A stretch of 64,000 nucleotides of DNA from Rallus limicola. Taxonomy: Eukaryota; Chordata; Aves; Gruiformes; Rallidae. A program made the translations under genes and the position numbers. This document shows, piece by piece, positions 27,833 through 42,689 of the stretch (position 1 is the stretch's first letter; every line of letters begins with the position of its first letter). The notes beneath the pieces are model-generated. The model was not told the DNA's origin and made no database searches. It worked only from the letters and a program-made list of their open reading frames with translations. The stretch is taken from NCBI GenBank assembly GCA_022605955.1, contig JAKCOZ010000008.1:20579583-20643582 (forward strand). The letters run 5' to 3'.

Positions 27833-30800
27833 TCATGCTGTAGAGAGTTAGCTTCTTCTTATGCTGACTAGTTTCATCAGTATCACCCTGCTCACAGAGA
27901 GAGTACACACTTCTGATGTTCCTCAGGCAGCCATATGCTATAAATCAACTGCTTTCTTCCTCAACCACAGTACAATGTCCACTTTCTCCCATGTTTTACT
28001 TCCCAGCCACCCCAGTTCTTCCATTTTCTGTCTCTTCCCCATTACATGTGACACATTTGTTTGCTTATTCAAGCTACTTTCTCCTTCTCCTTCCTTCTCC
28101 TGTTTATTTTATGATGCATCTACTGGTATGTTTGTTGTCCTTCTTGGGATGTAGTTGTACAGCGCAGACAGTAAACCTCTTCTTTCTCAGCAGGAAGCTG
28201 TTCCTCACAGCATCGATACCTGCTGGCTTGCTTTCCATTTTTTTCAGCTTCTCAAGAAATTGTTTTTGCTAAAACCCTATGAATTCTTCCTTAGACTCTT
28301 GCATAACTCAATGCATTCAACCATCTCTTTTCCATCCATCATCTGTTTTCCATTTTGTGAGATGTTTGGTTCATTTACTCATCTATTATCTACTCTTATG
28401 CTTTATATTTTCCCCCATTATTTCAATTGGAATTTTCCTTAAAATTTCCAGAGTTTACATGAGGTCAAGTTACACAACTCCCATTGATTTTAGTAACTCT
28501 TATTGACTTTGTGAGTTTTGTGGCTAACTCCCTGGTAACTCTAGAAATGCAGGTTCTGGTGGGCATTATTTAATTTTGTATCTTCTTTCAACGGGAGTTT
28601 AAAAATCACTCTCCTTTAAAAGAATAATCTTTTAAAACCTTTTTCTCTTTTTGTGATCTCACATTGCTTTGAGTTTTAATACCTGAAGGACCAAAGAAGC
28701 CATTTTCATGCAAGTTAGAGTATTTGAGCTCTGTAAGTCCAGATTCAGAACAAATTAAGAAAGATTAGTCATTTCCCCTTGAGTCACAGCCAAATTTTGT
28801 CCTTCCTTTTACCATTGCAGTCTGTGGTGGTCTCCTCTCTTCTATTGCAGAGGAGCAGATCTTGAATAATGAATGAGTATGCCATCAAAAATATGCAAAT
28901 CTTGTTCTTCATTTCAGTATTTGGACATATCAGTTTCAGTTTCCTAAATCCTCTCTTCTAACTTGAATTATTAAGATGATCAATTACCTAACTCAGACTG
29001 CTGATTGTTCATCCAACAGAAACTCCTATTTTTACTAGAATATAAAATAATTTCTGTATTTTTTCTTATATCATTTCTTTATTCTTCCACATTGTTTCTG
29101 TATCTTAAGTAGTAGTCAAGATGTCTACAGCTGTAAGATGAGGAAGCTTTGTCTGAAAAAGTGATGCATCCTTATAGACCATCTGATATAACTAAGCACA
29201 TGAGAACTTTTAGGCTCAAAACCCCTTCATCTCTATCTTAATCTTGTGCTCTTTCCAACAAGAATAAAATCCACTGTTACACTTTGGTCACCTAAAAATA
29301 GTGTCTTTTTCTTCCAAAGGCAGTTTCTCCAAACCTGCATGTTTTTATACTCATTTTTCATTCCAGACATCAAGCCAATGCTCACATAACTACAATTTCT
29401 AGTGCAATTGAAGACAGCAGGTTTTCACTACTTGTCATATTTCCTTTTAAAGTCGATCCAACAGTTTACAAAATATGAAACTGAACATTAGAAATACCTA
29501 CTGTAAATGAGAACATGAAGTCTTTATTCAAGGCCAGATCATTATTATCCTTTACATAATTTCAAGGGGAAAAAAATAATGGAAAAATTTTACATCATAA
29601 TACACTGGCAGCCAACTGCTGCTGTGGACCTGAATACTTCCTATGGAGCAAAAGACCAAGGCATTGGCAGAGCCCTGAGTCACCAGACCAGTAAGGAACC
29701 TGGCCATGGAGAAAAGATGTCAGATTCCAAGGTGCTCAGGGTACTCTGATGCACAAAATATTTTGCATCTCCTGTTTCAAAGAGGTAACACATACAGTAT
29801 CACTTACTGTGATCAAACAGGATTACATCACTGGCTACCATTGCTTTGTAGTCGAATAAGCTATGAAGTCATGGTCAACATATGTCCTTGCACACAAAGT
29901 GGTTTGCAATCACAATGACTGATGCGATATACATCTTGTCTTCAAAGTACTGCAAGGCTCTTTTGTAAACAGATTTTCAGCTGCTAACACTGACTTCAGG
30001 TGGGACTGAGAAGATGTATCTCAATTGTCCATGTTTTTCAGATTTTCTCACCTCACTACTTCTTTACTGAGGAGACATTTACTCCATGTGAAAGAAAGCT
30101 TTATATAAAAGTTGAGAGTATTTGCCCAGCAGCAAGAGTCTTGGCACTGCAAAAAGCAACCATTCAACATTTCCTACTTAATTACTCAAAGGCTAAAAGC
30201 TGCACATGAATAAAACATACATAAACCTAAAAATCAAGCTATGCCAGTAAAAAAAAATAAAAAACCCCTACCACCCCAAACCTGTTGGTGTGGAAAACAC
30301 ACTAGCTGCAGCTCATCCTGCCACCGTTATTCACATGATGTTCCATTTTAGCTTCAAGCCCAGAGAATTGCTCAAGGCACCTAAGTTTTCATTGGAGGTC
30401 TGTCTGGGGCATTTTTCAGAATCAGAGCCTGTCTCACCAAGTTGTCCCACCAACATGAATTACACCAGTTCAAAGTATAATTCTAATACAAGCTAATCAC
30501 AGCACATACTCAAATATTCATCAAAATGTTTCTCAACACAGTAATTTCAAACTATAGAATTTTTATATATGAAATAGATTAAATATTTTACCTTAGAAGC
30601 AGGTTCCATTCCTTTTGAGTCTTGAAATACAGGATTTAATATTGTTCCTAAGTGGTGACCATTCACCTGCCAAGTAAATCTCACATAATGAGAAAGCTTC
30701 CTGCATTACAAATGTATGGAAAGTTCTCAGAATTCAATTATAAGTATCAATACTTGCTATTCAGAGCAACAGCTCCTAAATAACAGGCTTTAATTTCAGA

Positions 30801-33800
30801 TTATAATTGAAAGTGTAATCAAATTATTGTATATTCTGTTGCTTTTGGCACCACTAACAAATACAGTAACTAATCCTGTACCTGCTACTCACATTAACAT
30901 TAATGCAAGTAATCCCATTCAAATTAAGAATGTGTAAATAAAGATTATTCATGTAAGTAAAAATTACAAGATAGGGTGGATAAATCCCCTGAAATTGAAT
31001 CACACAGTCCATTTGTTTAGGCGCTTTCTCTAAGGTATGTGGGTTAGCATGCCCGGTTGAAGCTAAAAGTACAAGACCCTAAATAACACGTACCACATGA
31101 GTTGCAGTCAGCAGCTCTGATACCAGTTATTGAGCTTGTGAAAAAAGCAGCTCCTAAGGCCTCCCTGCATCCCTCATTTCATGTTGTCTCATGTGCTTAT
31201 AGAGTCCAGGCAGCTCCTGACTCAAGTAGAGGGCTCAACCTTATGAGCTCTTAAGCAGATGTATCCTACTGCCATGACCAGTCCCATTAGAGGAAATGAG
31301 AAACAAACATTGGCAGAATTACACCTAGAATTTCCTTCTCTATTTTTCTGCCTCAGTTTTAGATCCTCACTACACCTTTTCTGTCACAGCACAAATGCCT
31401 TACCAAGAAATGGTATAACCAATTATAACCAAGATAAGAACATCAAAGGAGCATTTGAGTAAGAAAAAGTTTTTTAAGTCATATCACTATTCTCCTTTAA
31501 AAGAGCTGAATAAAAACGCCACGGATAAAGAAGAGTTAGATTTAGACTACAGTTTTCCTCTTCTCATACACAGCTCCACAACCAGTCCTGGACATTCTAA
31601 CCACACTTTTTCTGTCACATAGCTGGGAATATAGCAAGCAAAGCTGGATTGGTGAGGAGGGGAATTCACTCATGTAGCCCAAAAGCTTGCTTCCCATGAT
31701 TTCCAGTTACCCTGAGCCATCAATCATGCCTCCATCTGCCTCTGTGGCAGCTGGAATTCTTGTCAGCCCTTACTAACAGTCCAGTGCTATGTGAAATCAC
31801 CAGTCCTTCAAATGGCAAGGTAAAAGCAATTAGTTTGTAAGGTAGAGTTTTGTGGACTGACTCCCTAATCTGTGTCATCACTCTCAGAAGAACAAGTAAT
31901 TTCATACAATTTGTTTAAAAAATAAGCAAGCCATATCTACACTGAGCATGTGTCTTTCGTGCAAGAGTAATAATCACATTTCACCAAAAATTGAATAAGT
32001 CTATCGCGTAAATGAAGGACTCCCCAAGCACACATTAGCAAGAGAGACCATAGCAATCTATCATGAACAACAGGACCTGTACGTAATTTTGATAGAGCAG
32101 ATTGTGACAGCTTCATAGGAATTATTACAAGTTGCATAGGCAAAAACCTATAGAATAAAATGAATCAAAATAGGCTGTAGGCTGTTGTGTCAATTCACAT
32201 ATGATCAAGCACCGAAAGTACCCTTACTAAATTTGGGAAAAGGGTTCACTGGAACAAAAAGATACAGTGATGGTACAGGAGTAACAGAAGTGTCACTTAT
32301 GAGCTAATTAGACTAAGAAAAACAAATGAAGATATTGTTGTTAAATGAAAATACAAATACAACAAAAATATTTCTTTTTGTTTCTCAGAAAAATACAAAA
32401 CCAAGCACTGTGCTCCACATAAAACCTGTATGAACACATGCATATCGGCTTGATTGGCCTTCCAGTCAAATTACTAGTCCTGAAAGTTAACTGCATAAGA
32501 ACAGAAAAGTCTGTTTGGTTTTTTTTTATGAGAAGGTAAATGTATTAATGTATGGCATAGTCTGGTACAGGTGGAAGTAAGTGTGCTGGCATTTCTCGGG
32601 TTTTTTATCTTTTCCCCTCACCTCCTTAATTTGTCCATTTTACACAGAGACAGTAACAAGAAATTTGCCAAGTAAGACAAAGTTAGAAAACTGAAGTAGC
32701 CTTCCCCTTGAGGAACAATCCTGATTTCAAGAAAATGTTTTTCCATTTTACAGAAATCTCAAAGACACTTCCAACGAAATACTTTAAAGATAGATGGAGC
32801 AGATAGCAAGATGTCTCTTGCCTCTCAACTTTTCTGCAAAAAACCCCTAAGAAGTTGTTGTGTGTGGAAGTGAATGAGTGGAATGTATCCGCCAGCCCTA
32901 CCTGTGAACAGTCAGAAAATAAATAAAATTAGAATAGTTCAGAAATGCTTGCCCACTGTAATTTAGCCTTTCATGTCAACACTTCTTTTACTACTGACAG
33001 TAGGTATTTTGTGACTAGAAAGGTATTTACATTTTGACAATTTTGCATTGGCAAAAAATCCAACAAAGTTAAAAAGGATGATCTGAAAGGAAGAAAAGTT
33101 AATATGTCAATGCCTGCTGGCTGCTTAAGGAGGTTGACTCTGGCCTGGCCAGAACCAGGACATTCATATATATTCCCTCTCCTCTGCTCAGGGATCACTC
33201 TATGTGAGACAAACAAAAGCACTTCGGACTGACATAGACTGTTTCATTGATACCTCACTGCACTTGACAAAACTAGTACTTGAGCCTTCCTTTTCTTCCT
33301 ACTAAGTTCAGTGGGAGTTTTGCCACAGAGTTCAAAGGACTTTGAGGTGTGTCAGTTCTCAGTGCTGCTGCGAGGTCCAAGTATAACACATTCCAGGAAA
33401 CCTAGGCCAAAACATGGTGTTCTGAATGTATACTAGAAGCCAAAGCCATCAGATCCTAACACACCTTGATAATGGCTGATTTACCTAAGTTGTAAGACCT
33501 TTTACTTTTTTTTTTAAACTTTGACATCCCTCAGTGTTATTATTCACCAACTTCAAACAACTTTTGTACGTAAAACAAACTAAAAAGAAGAAAGTCATAT
33601 AACTCAGTAAAAAATAGTAATAACAAATCATGATACATTTCATATAACAGTTGCCTCTACAGAAAGAGCTCTATGGAAACGCTACAGCATTTGTGTTTAC
33701 TAACCTGTTGTAATCCAGTAGGCTGTGTTTACTTCCCTGTGTTTGCTTTCCAACGCCCATGAAAAACTTACCTCGTGGAGTGAACTTCTTCACTGAACAC

Positions 33801-36800
33801 CTCTCCTCTAATTCAGAAGGTCAGTAGCTGGTATAAAAAGCTATAGGGAACAGCAGAAGAGCTCGAGACATCAAAGCTGCTTCTATCCTCTTTCACCAAA
33901 AAGACATTTAATTTTGGTGACATTAGGAAAAGTGACTTCAGTCACTTCCAATGGCTTCATACATGTGCCACTAACACTCCAAGACATCTTTTTTGTTTAC
34001 CCTAGAAATAGGTATGCTTGCTAAGAAATGCAGATCGAGGCAACCCCAAAATAACTGTGCATTTAATAAACAGTTTGAGCTAGCTACAGAATTTGGCTAT
34101 TTGTAAAACAGTATTAGTGTTGGCAACGTACTCCCTGTACATTCTATCATAAAAAATCCAGGGCTGTCAGTCAGGAATTTGCAGGCATTTGAAGTCATGT
34201 GTTTGTGTCTTACTGAACCCCTTCAGAGAGTGCCCTCATGGAGGATCTTTCCACCCACTCTCTCCGTGGGTCTTCAGGTGGGAAATTTCAAGAAATCAGT
34301 TTTCCTTCAGTAATTTTTCTTGCATTAAGCTATCAAAACTCAAAATTCATTTTCCTAATTCAGACAACGGCCAACATGTTTATAAATTTTAAAAGGGCAA
34401 AAAAGAGGAGTGCAAACCTGATAATATAGTGACTTTATCTTGCCATAGAGACGATTGCTTGGCACCAGGTCACAAGCTCAGTGCAGACACAAAAGTGAGA
34501 CCGCAGCAGTTAGGGTCAAACTCAAGAATTTAAGTCTTCACTGAAACACCTTCACTGAAAATCCAACTGTGTTTGATTTCCAGATACAAGTTCTTCTGCT
34601 CTCTGCTTCCGGGCAGTCAAATGCAAGTCAGCTTTGGTCCAAAAACCCCATATTGTCACAGCGTATATTAGCTCAGGAAAAAAGAAGCACTAAAACAGCT
34701 GTGGAGCTTTCAGACTGAAGTTGCCTTCTGTCCAGAACTCAGAAGAGCTTGTGTCTGTTAAAATCAGTCTACAGGCACAGACAGCTTGACTCTCTTGCTT
34801 ATAGTTAAACGTCCTTCTTTCCTGATAACTTAGAAATCAGTTTTCACTGTACTAAAGCTATGTTTTGAAAACAGACAGTAGCAACAATATGATTATGGGA
34901 CAATTGTGATTAATCAAATTTCAACTGCTGCAAACAAACCATTTTCAAAAGTAGAGTCCTTCTCCACAGTAACTGCTAATTACAGCCAAGATGTCCTGGC
35001 TTTTCTTATACAAACTGAACATACGTACTGTTTTACTGACAATAAATACATGCAGCATAGACTGCACTATGCTCTTAGCCAACTGACTTTTTTGTTGGCT
35101 TTTTTTTAAAGTATAAGACATTAAATTGTGTTTGATTTTGTATAGAGATTAAATATTAATTTGATTACACTATCCCAATATACAGCAGCTTTTCAAAAAT
35201 TTCATTAAACTGAGAAAATACCAGTTCAGAAGCAATGTTCCACTGCTTAACACCTTTCCCCTTTTCAAGGGCTCAAAAGAATTGCCTTCAAAGTATAAAC
35301 AGCATTCTTAAAACTCCTGAATGTATATACTTTGTTGGATATTTCTTGAATTCTTTCTTCTAGGTCTCTTTCGAAAACCTCTGCATAAGCTCATCTCAAT
35401 TTCTAAATATACATGTAATTATTCCTCTAAGTTTGAAATTTCACACTTCTATGATTCAAAAGATAAGATTCCATTTAATCATATAGCTGTGCAATACCAG
35501 CTTGTGATAGTGATGATATCCCTTTAAAACAAATGAGTAAAAATTGTTTTGTTCCTCAGACCTCCACATATAATACCTAATATCAATTTTTTTCCAGAAG
35601 TCCATGAAATACAGAAACATATAAAACTTGACAGAAAAACTAACCAGAGAGATACACGCATTACTACGAAAGTCAGAGCACATACTTAGCTTTATGGAGG
35701 AGATCTGTGGTAAAATAAGCTGAATAAATGAAACATTTTTTTTAGAGCAAGAAATGGGGACAGAAGCAGCATTTGAGATTTTAAGGAGGATCTCTTGTGT
35801 AAAAATGACCCATGGGTTGGCATCAACCTGAAAGTATTTTCTTTCATTCTGAAGATTTTTCATCCTTCTTCTTTTTCCAAATAAATGAAAAATGCCATGG
35901 CAAACCAAACAAAAAACAGAAACCTTTTTGGTTTTAATTTCTCAAAGCAGAGCAATTCAGCTTAAAAACCAAAACCAAAACAAAACAAAACTTCACAGGT
36001 GTCACCAAATGCTCAATATCAGACGTTCTGACTGTTACAAAAAATTACTTTCTTTTTTTTCCCCACAAAAATGTTTGCCAATGTTGAGAAGTTAAGAACG
36101 GTTTGAATTTTTTCAGAGAACCTTTTTATGATGAGTACACTATGAATAGTTAAAAATATCATCCTACCCTTAGAGCTATCTATTCCTCAGCATTGTGCAA
36201 GATGTAGTAAATATTTACATCCTCATGCTTCACTCTACTCCCCTGTATAATGATATGCTGCCATACCTACACTGTCTTTATCTAAAGTCTGATTCATTAA
36301 TGATTGGAAGGCACACTGAGAGACTCACTTAAAAGCATAATATCAGAAACAGCTTTTGCAGAGAACATAATAAATGAAGTCTTGTTAGAATAAAATTCAA
36401 CTTTTCTATAAGAAAAGGTACAATTATATTTATATGTATTTCTTAAACACTAGATAGAATGAAATTCAAAGTTTTTAATCAACAAAAATGCAAAATGCAC
36501 TGCTATCCACGTTTGAAGCACAGAAGAGATCATTCAATAATGATTCTATCTTTAACATCTCGTATTTGTGATCTAGCAGCCAAGTATAAGGATAGGCTGA
36601 ATCTGATCCTTACCAGACGCCAGACAACTGAGGGTTAAAATCTGCATCTCTGCTTTGTTCCTGCTCTCCTATGCCAAGGTGCAAAGAAGAGGCCTAGCTC
36701 CAGGTGATTCGATGTGCCATATGTGCTGCATTTCCTGCACACGCCAGGAGTTGAGAACAGCATTTCCAGGTTTACAGCTAGTCTGGTTTTCTTGCTTTTT

Positions 36801-39800
36801 GTCAGTTTAAGCCTGCCCCCTCCTGTTGTTTATACATTTTCTTTAACTTGTGCCTTTCTTTTTCTTTTTTTAATACCAAGGACAATTAAAAAACACAAAA
36901 ATGAAAAGGCCCAGGAAAGGAAAATGGAAGTATTCCCTGAAAGGCTTACAGCCAAATTCAGCCCTTTGGAGAATCTGCTCACAGAAGCATGAAATTTTCA
37001 CAGATGTCTGGGTAGTGCAAGGGTGGCATGACTGACATGTTCTGCTGCCCTTGCTATTCAGAATATTTTTGTGGGTGGCTCTGGGTGTGGGAGGGGCTTC
37101 TCTTTCACAGCATTTCAAAACACAAATAAGCATAGCCATTTTCAAAAGGAAAGACATGCACTAAAAATGCTGACCCATATGTTGAGCTTTAGCCTCTCTC
37201 GAGTCATCCTGCTGACTGTGAAGGGGTCATTCATATGTGAAAGGTACAGCATTTGGCACAGGTTCAGTTGTGTGGTCAGATTTTGGGAGCTATGCCAGCT
37301 TTGCTGTGGCACCTCAGGCTGATGAACTTGTTCTGAGCTCTGTCATGGAAGGGCGAAAATGAACACAGGAGGCAGAGACACTGTGGGTCATGCTGCAGCT
37401 GTGCTCTACAGAGCCTCAACAGCAGATGCTGGCATGGGAAGGAAAAGAACAAGGAAACAAGACCATTCAGACCACGGTTTTGAGGCTATTATTGTAGCTG
37501 CCAAGCAGCATATCCTCTACTACAAGAACATCCTACATGCCAAGGGTAGTTCCTCACACAGAAACTCATCATGGAGCAAGCATAGTCACCCAGGCTTGCA
37601 TAGGCAGCAAGACAGAAATCACTGGCAGTAATTCTCCTACAGCCACCACTTCCTCTTGAGATTTGGCATGATGACAATGATGGTCTACACACTGCCAGAA
37701 ACAATGAGATAAATCCAATGCTACAGACTAATCACTTCTCAGATTAATTTGGAAACAAAAAGTCTACAAAAGCAACTAGTACTGGAAAATATTTTGCATT
37801 TGTTACAAGTACTATGAACCAGATTTCCCCCTCTCCAATTATCACTATCCAAATCTCCCCAAAAAAGACCAAAATAAATTCCATTCATAAACCTATTTTT
37901 AGCAACCAAGTTATGTGTCTACAAGAACAGGGTTCAGAGTCAACACTGCTTGCAACAAAACAATATACTTAGCATGCTCACACTATTCCTATTTCCTCAT
38001 TTTGATCAGTAAGATTGTTTTCTGACCATGTTCCTGTAATTAAATAACAATTAATCTTTTATTAAATAGAAGGCCTGATTCTCATCTCACAGGAATTGAT
38101 GGCAAAAGTACTAGCTGAGGTTTGGAACTGATCAGACTCTAACACATACATGTGCTAAGTTGTGGGGTGTTTGTTTTTCAGTTTGGTTGGGGTTTTTTTC
38201 TTTCCTCAGGAAAAGATCTGGCAGTGTACATCTGTTTCACAGTAAAAACAAGATATTGATATTACCCAGTAATTCAGCTGCTTCCCAGCCTTTGGGCAAA
38301 CTTTGGTAAAGTGAGCAGAATCCCTTTTTTCATACTTGTTAATTCTGCCAGCTTCCTCTTGAGGAATTTACATGAGAATATGTTCATTTTCATGCAAGAT
38401 AGAGCCTGTTGTGTTGTTGGGGTTTTTTTCCAAATAGCTTTCCAGAGTAATAAATATCATCTGGTTGTAAAGCTACACCCTGCACTACAAGTTAGGTGCT
38501 GAGTGTCTCTTTAGTAAAGAATATATCGTAAACTAATACCATAATAGCGCAAAATGGAATCCAGATACAATTCCAGCAGGTTACATTGAATGCAGATCAC
38601 TGGGGGGAGGAAATCTTTCAGATAGTGTATTAATAACTCAAAAAAAAAAATGAACTCTAAATTGCTTTTTGTACTGAACACATTCACCACTGAAAAAGGA
38701 GAAAAATCTTTCTTGGTATAGAAACTTACACTGCTGCAGGAAACATACCTTCTGGAGTTCCAGCTGAAAAACAGAAAATGAATGATATTTTCTGTTTCTC
38801 TCTTTAAATTATCAAGGTAGAGACACAGTAAGAAGCTATTTAACATACACATTTTAGTGATTTTATCTGCCTTTGGGGTGAAATTTTTGTCCTTGGCTGC
38901 CTTGATTTTGGCCACTCCTGGTTCTCCTTTTGCCACTTAGCAACAGTTCTTGCAGTATATCTGCACAGGTCAAAAGATGAAAACAGGCTTACTTGCCCTG
39001 TTTCCTCAGTTCCAGTTCGGAACAGGCTAAGTGAATGCAGTATCTCCAGGCTAAGCAAATGCAACATTGACAGGGCAATGGAAAAGGGCCTTTGTGCAAA
39101 TGAAGTGCAAATCTTCAAGTTATGGCCTAGGGAAGACTTAAATAGCACTGGCATCTTTGAGTTTCTCTCCACATGTATCCCCAAATATTCTCAAACCTGG
39201 AGCTGACTGCTGGAGAAGTGGTTTCAAGCTCCTAGTCAAGAATTTGGAAGTGACTGACACAGCGATAGATCCTGAGAGCCAAAGGCTCACTCTTTCAGTT
39301 AAATGGATGAAAATAATTTCTTCACAGACACCAGGACTAAAGATAACGTAAAACATTCAACTCTCTTAAAGAAATAAGTATATGTAGTGTTCTTCCTTAA
39401 ATGTGAGAGTGCATGTGTGAGATAGTCTGGGATACACAGAGTTAATTGTTCAACAAGAAATTCTATCACTGTTCAGAGATGATCTACATAGTTCAGAATA
39501 TAATGTAATATGCTCCTCTTAAAGGAAGTTGTCAGTGTCTGATGGGTTTTTATTACAATTGCTCACTATAAAACGCACTATTTAATTACTAGCATGAAAG
39601 TGATTCTAGCATAAAGGAAGAAGGGGAAATGAGACCTCTCCACCTTTTCAACAGTTAATGCACTTGTGCACGGGAAAATACAATGCTTTTTCATATGTAT
39701 TTTTAATGATGCATTGCATTTTCTTAGATCTATGGGATATAATTTCTCTGTTTGATGTTCTTATATATGATGTAATACCTAATGCAGTATATGTCCACAA

Positions 39801-40046
39801 TATATAATTTAAATAAATCTAAAATTCTTAAGATATTCGCCAAGAAGAGATCAGTGATTTTGTGCCAAACTTGACAGTCCATTAAATGGCACATGTCCAA
39901 GCTAATTGCACATGGTTCAGCTTCTAAAATACGCTATCTTTCCTAAGACATTTCATGTTGAACTTCTAAGACAACTGTTTCCAAAATGTTGAATTAACTC
40001 TTCAGCAATACCTGGTATTATCTGGAACGTCACTTTTTCTTTCTTC

Positions 40047-40063
40047 TTTTTTTTTTTTTTTTT
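40047..40063. repeat. T17 homopolymer
   Basis: A run of T after a pyrimidine-rich lead-in. Confidence 0.85.
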
Positions 40064-40791
40064 AAATCAGCCAACCAGATTTCAAAACATCCATTCTTGA
40101 AGATTATACAGATACTCTAATAAAGTAATTGCCAAAATAAACAAACTAACAGAGAACATAACAACAGAAAACACAAATATTTTTAACAGTGAGCATCAGG
40201 CTTTCAACAAAGCAGAGAAAAAGTCAGAGTTTCTGACAAACAGAGGGGTTTTATGTGCATCTTTGAATCTACAAACTGTAAGAATACAGGGCCATTCAAT
40301 ATTTATATGCACTATCAAAGAAACAACTGAACATAATGTGAATTTTCCTTACCCTGACTGAAAACTCTTGTATCAGGACAACCATATCCATTGGGAAAGC
40401 AGTATTATTTGGAAAGAGGCCAGATCAGACAGATGGCAGAGAAAAGGGGATCAGTGAAATGTTCAATGTTGGAAAGTTTCAGTAGCAATGTAACATTTTA
40501 AAGGACAAAGAAATTGGTGTGTCTCTTCATCTTCTGGTATTACTAAAAAGAAAGCCAGGTATGGCATAAACAAAGCATACTTTTCTAAATTAATGAAATA
40601 AATATGATCGCTTGTTGTTTTGAGATGATCTGTAATATTTAGTGAAATAAGGCATCAAAATGTATACATTATCCTCATATATAATCCAAAATATTTTCCT
40701 GTGTTTTCCAAATGAGCATACACCATATAAAAAACATGCTTCTTATCTTCCTTTATGTTTAAGATAAATTTTTAAAAGGAAGGAAACTTGG

Positions 40792-40809
40792 TTCTTATAA
40801 TTCTTATAA
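40792..40809. repeat. Perfect 9-bp tandem repeat TTCTTATAA x2
   Basis: Adjacent identical 9-mers at 40792-40800 and 40801-40809. Confidence 0.85.
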
Positions 40810-42622
40810 TCTGTATGACTGTCTGCAAATTTCAACTTTTTAACTGTGATAGAGAAGTGACAGATTCAGTTCAAGTATGTGGTCAATAGGCTATGCACTT
40901 TAAGTCACTGCTTTTTCATTGCTGTTGTGCTGCTCACAAAAACCTGAAATAAACAGATACTGCCTTCCTATTTCATGTACTGACTTTATGGATGCCCAGT
41001 GAAACCCTAAAGTAAAGATTTAACCAGATTAACAAGCATCTGCTAAGACACTGGAATGAATCCTGGCAAACTACAGTGAAACCAGTTGTGTTTTGCAGAA
41101 CTTCTGAACTGTCCGGGGGACATATTTTAGACAGCCACACTATCAGGGCTCCGCAGACATTTTCACATTAAAACCAAGTCATATATATATACCTATTCTC
41201 TGTACTGGCTCCTATCCACCTCAAACACATGGGCAATATGGATCCCACTGTGCCAGTCATCATGCTATACAATTATTTTCATTTGTGCTGCCACAAGTAA
41301 AGAATTAAAGATAAAAGTGGTACCTCTGGTATGAAATCTAGCTTTTGTTGTTAAGATTATTTCCTTGCCCAGTGACATAAAAGTGATCAGTATGCCATTA
41401 TGTGGATAAAACAATTTAAAAGTTTCTCAGAACTAACTCTGTCATCTTGGACAGCAAAATTACTGCTGCAAGGAGCCACCAGCACATTTGTTTTCATTAT
41501 AACCAAATGCACCATCCTCATCAAAATGATAATTTGACAGGGTTTGTTTTTTGTTGAGGGTTTTTTTTTGTTCAACTCATGACAATTTATCCATGTCAGT
41601 GTTTATTATCATGAAAGCTCCTATGCAGATTGCCAGTTCATTATCTATATAAGAGTTCAAAGCAGTATTTTTCTTGATCAGAAATGCCAAGCATCTTCTC
41701 AATTTGTATTCGCCAAAATTATTTTGTAATAGGCCACTGGGTTTTTTTTTTCCTTAGAAAGCGATCTGTACTGAATCTTTTCTTAAAATATTAGATAGCA
41801 AATGTATCCACTGGATTAGTATAGTTTCATTGGAGTACAGTGCCATAGTCTCAAAGGCATGTATCTTGTAAGAAATTTTTGGCGAGCTGCAATGAAATAA
41901 ATATCAATTCTTAACTGTACTTTCTATTAAACACTTTTATAAAATCTCAGATGTTGGTTCTTTGTACACTTACAAGAATATAAAGCTGGAAAAAAGTGGG
42001 CTTCTTATTAGCAAAACACCAAGGTTCATAAATGCTGAGTCTCAGCACAAATCTGAACATTTTACATAGTACCCTAGGAAAGTAACAGATACATCAAAAC
42101 AAAAAGAAGGATATAGCCATGTAAAGAAATGCTGAAGACTACATTGGTGACCAGGTATGAAAGAACTGGATTTCTGGCTGCATCTTGTTCGTTCAAATTT
42201 TAAGATCTCCTATCTTTAAAAACCACTCTCATTATCTCTGTTGAATGCTTTCCTAACTTTCACCAACCCCCAGGATGTTCATCTTCATATGATGTTGGTG
42301 TGTACTTTCTAAAGTTCTTTTCATTTTTTCTGTCTGTGGTTTTTCTGAGGTACACCAGCCCCTGACTCAGTCAGTTGGCCTCAACAGTCAGTAATGCTTT
42401 TCCTGATGTCTGGTTCATTCTTGGCTTGAGGTTTATCATTTTCTTTTACTTCTGATAGCTACTTGACTTCACAAGGTCTGTATGGAGAAATCCCTGAGAC
42501 TGTGCTCTCCAGTTTGCCAGCTCTCTATGAGGAATTTTGTTTCCTTGTGCTCCCCTGCCCACATCTGAAGTCTCTTACACCTACACTGAAACTTCTTTGG
42601 GTTCTGTCCTTGGTTAGTCTTT

Positions 42623-42640
42623 CCCCCCCTCCCACCACCC
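42623..42640 (-). repeat. G-quadruplex motif (minus strand)
   Basis: The plus strand has C7, T, CCC, ACCA, CCC. The minus strand reads GGGTGGTGGGAGGGGGGG, a four-tract G3 motif with short loops. Confidence 0.75.
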
Positions 42641-42689
42641 AAACATAACATCTTTTGACTTCAAACACAAACCTCTCTAAGGCACACAC

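Larger units (their letters stand above)
19934..42160. other. Gene desert, AT-rich, no recognisable gene
   Basis: About 22 kb with only short overlapping ORFs. The longest is 35456-35908 (-, 150 codons), with no recognised domain. A pyrimidine-rich stretch at 27860-28500 gives four overlapping plus-strand frames by composition alone. The interval 39640-39940 is free of simple repeats and dense in TAAT/ATGCA-type words, a possible conserved non-coding element. Confidence 0.6.

Noticed and set aside
27861..28506. Four overlapping plus-strand ORFs of 75-118 codons
   Set aside because: Due to a pyrimidine-rich strand, giving S/F/L/P-rich translations in several frames.
31035..31080. GGGTTAGCATGCCCGGTTGAAGC, considered as a tRNA or tRNA-derived SINE
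   Set aside because: The A-box-like and B-box-like words are weak and no cloverleaf can be folded from the flanks.
35456..35908. 150-codon minus-strand ORF
   Set aside because: No recognisable motif, and F/Y/I/K-rich as expected from AT-rich DNA. Examined for dynein similarity because of its strand; none convincing.
38511..38936. 141-codon minus ORF starting MAKGEPGVAKIK
   Set aside because: The start looks protein-like, but the rest is low-complexity hydrophobic sequence and no homolog is recognised.
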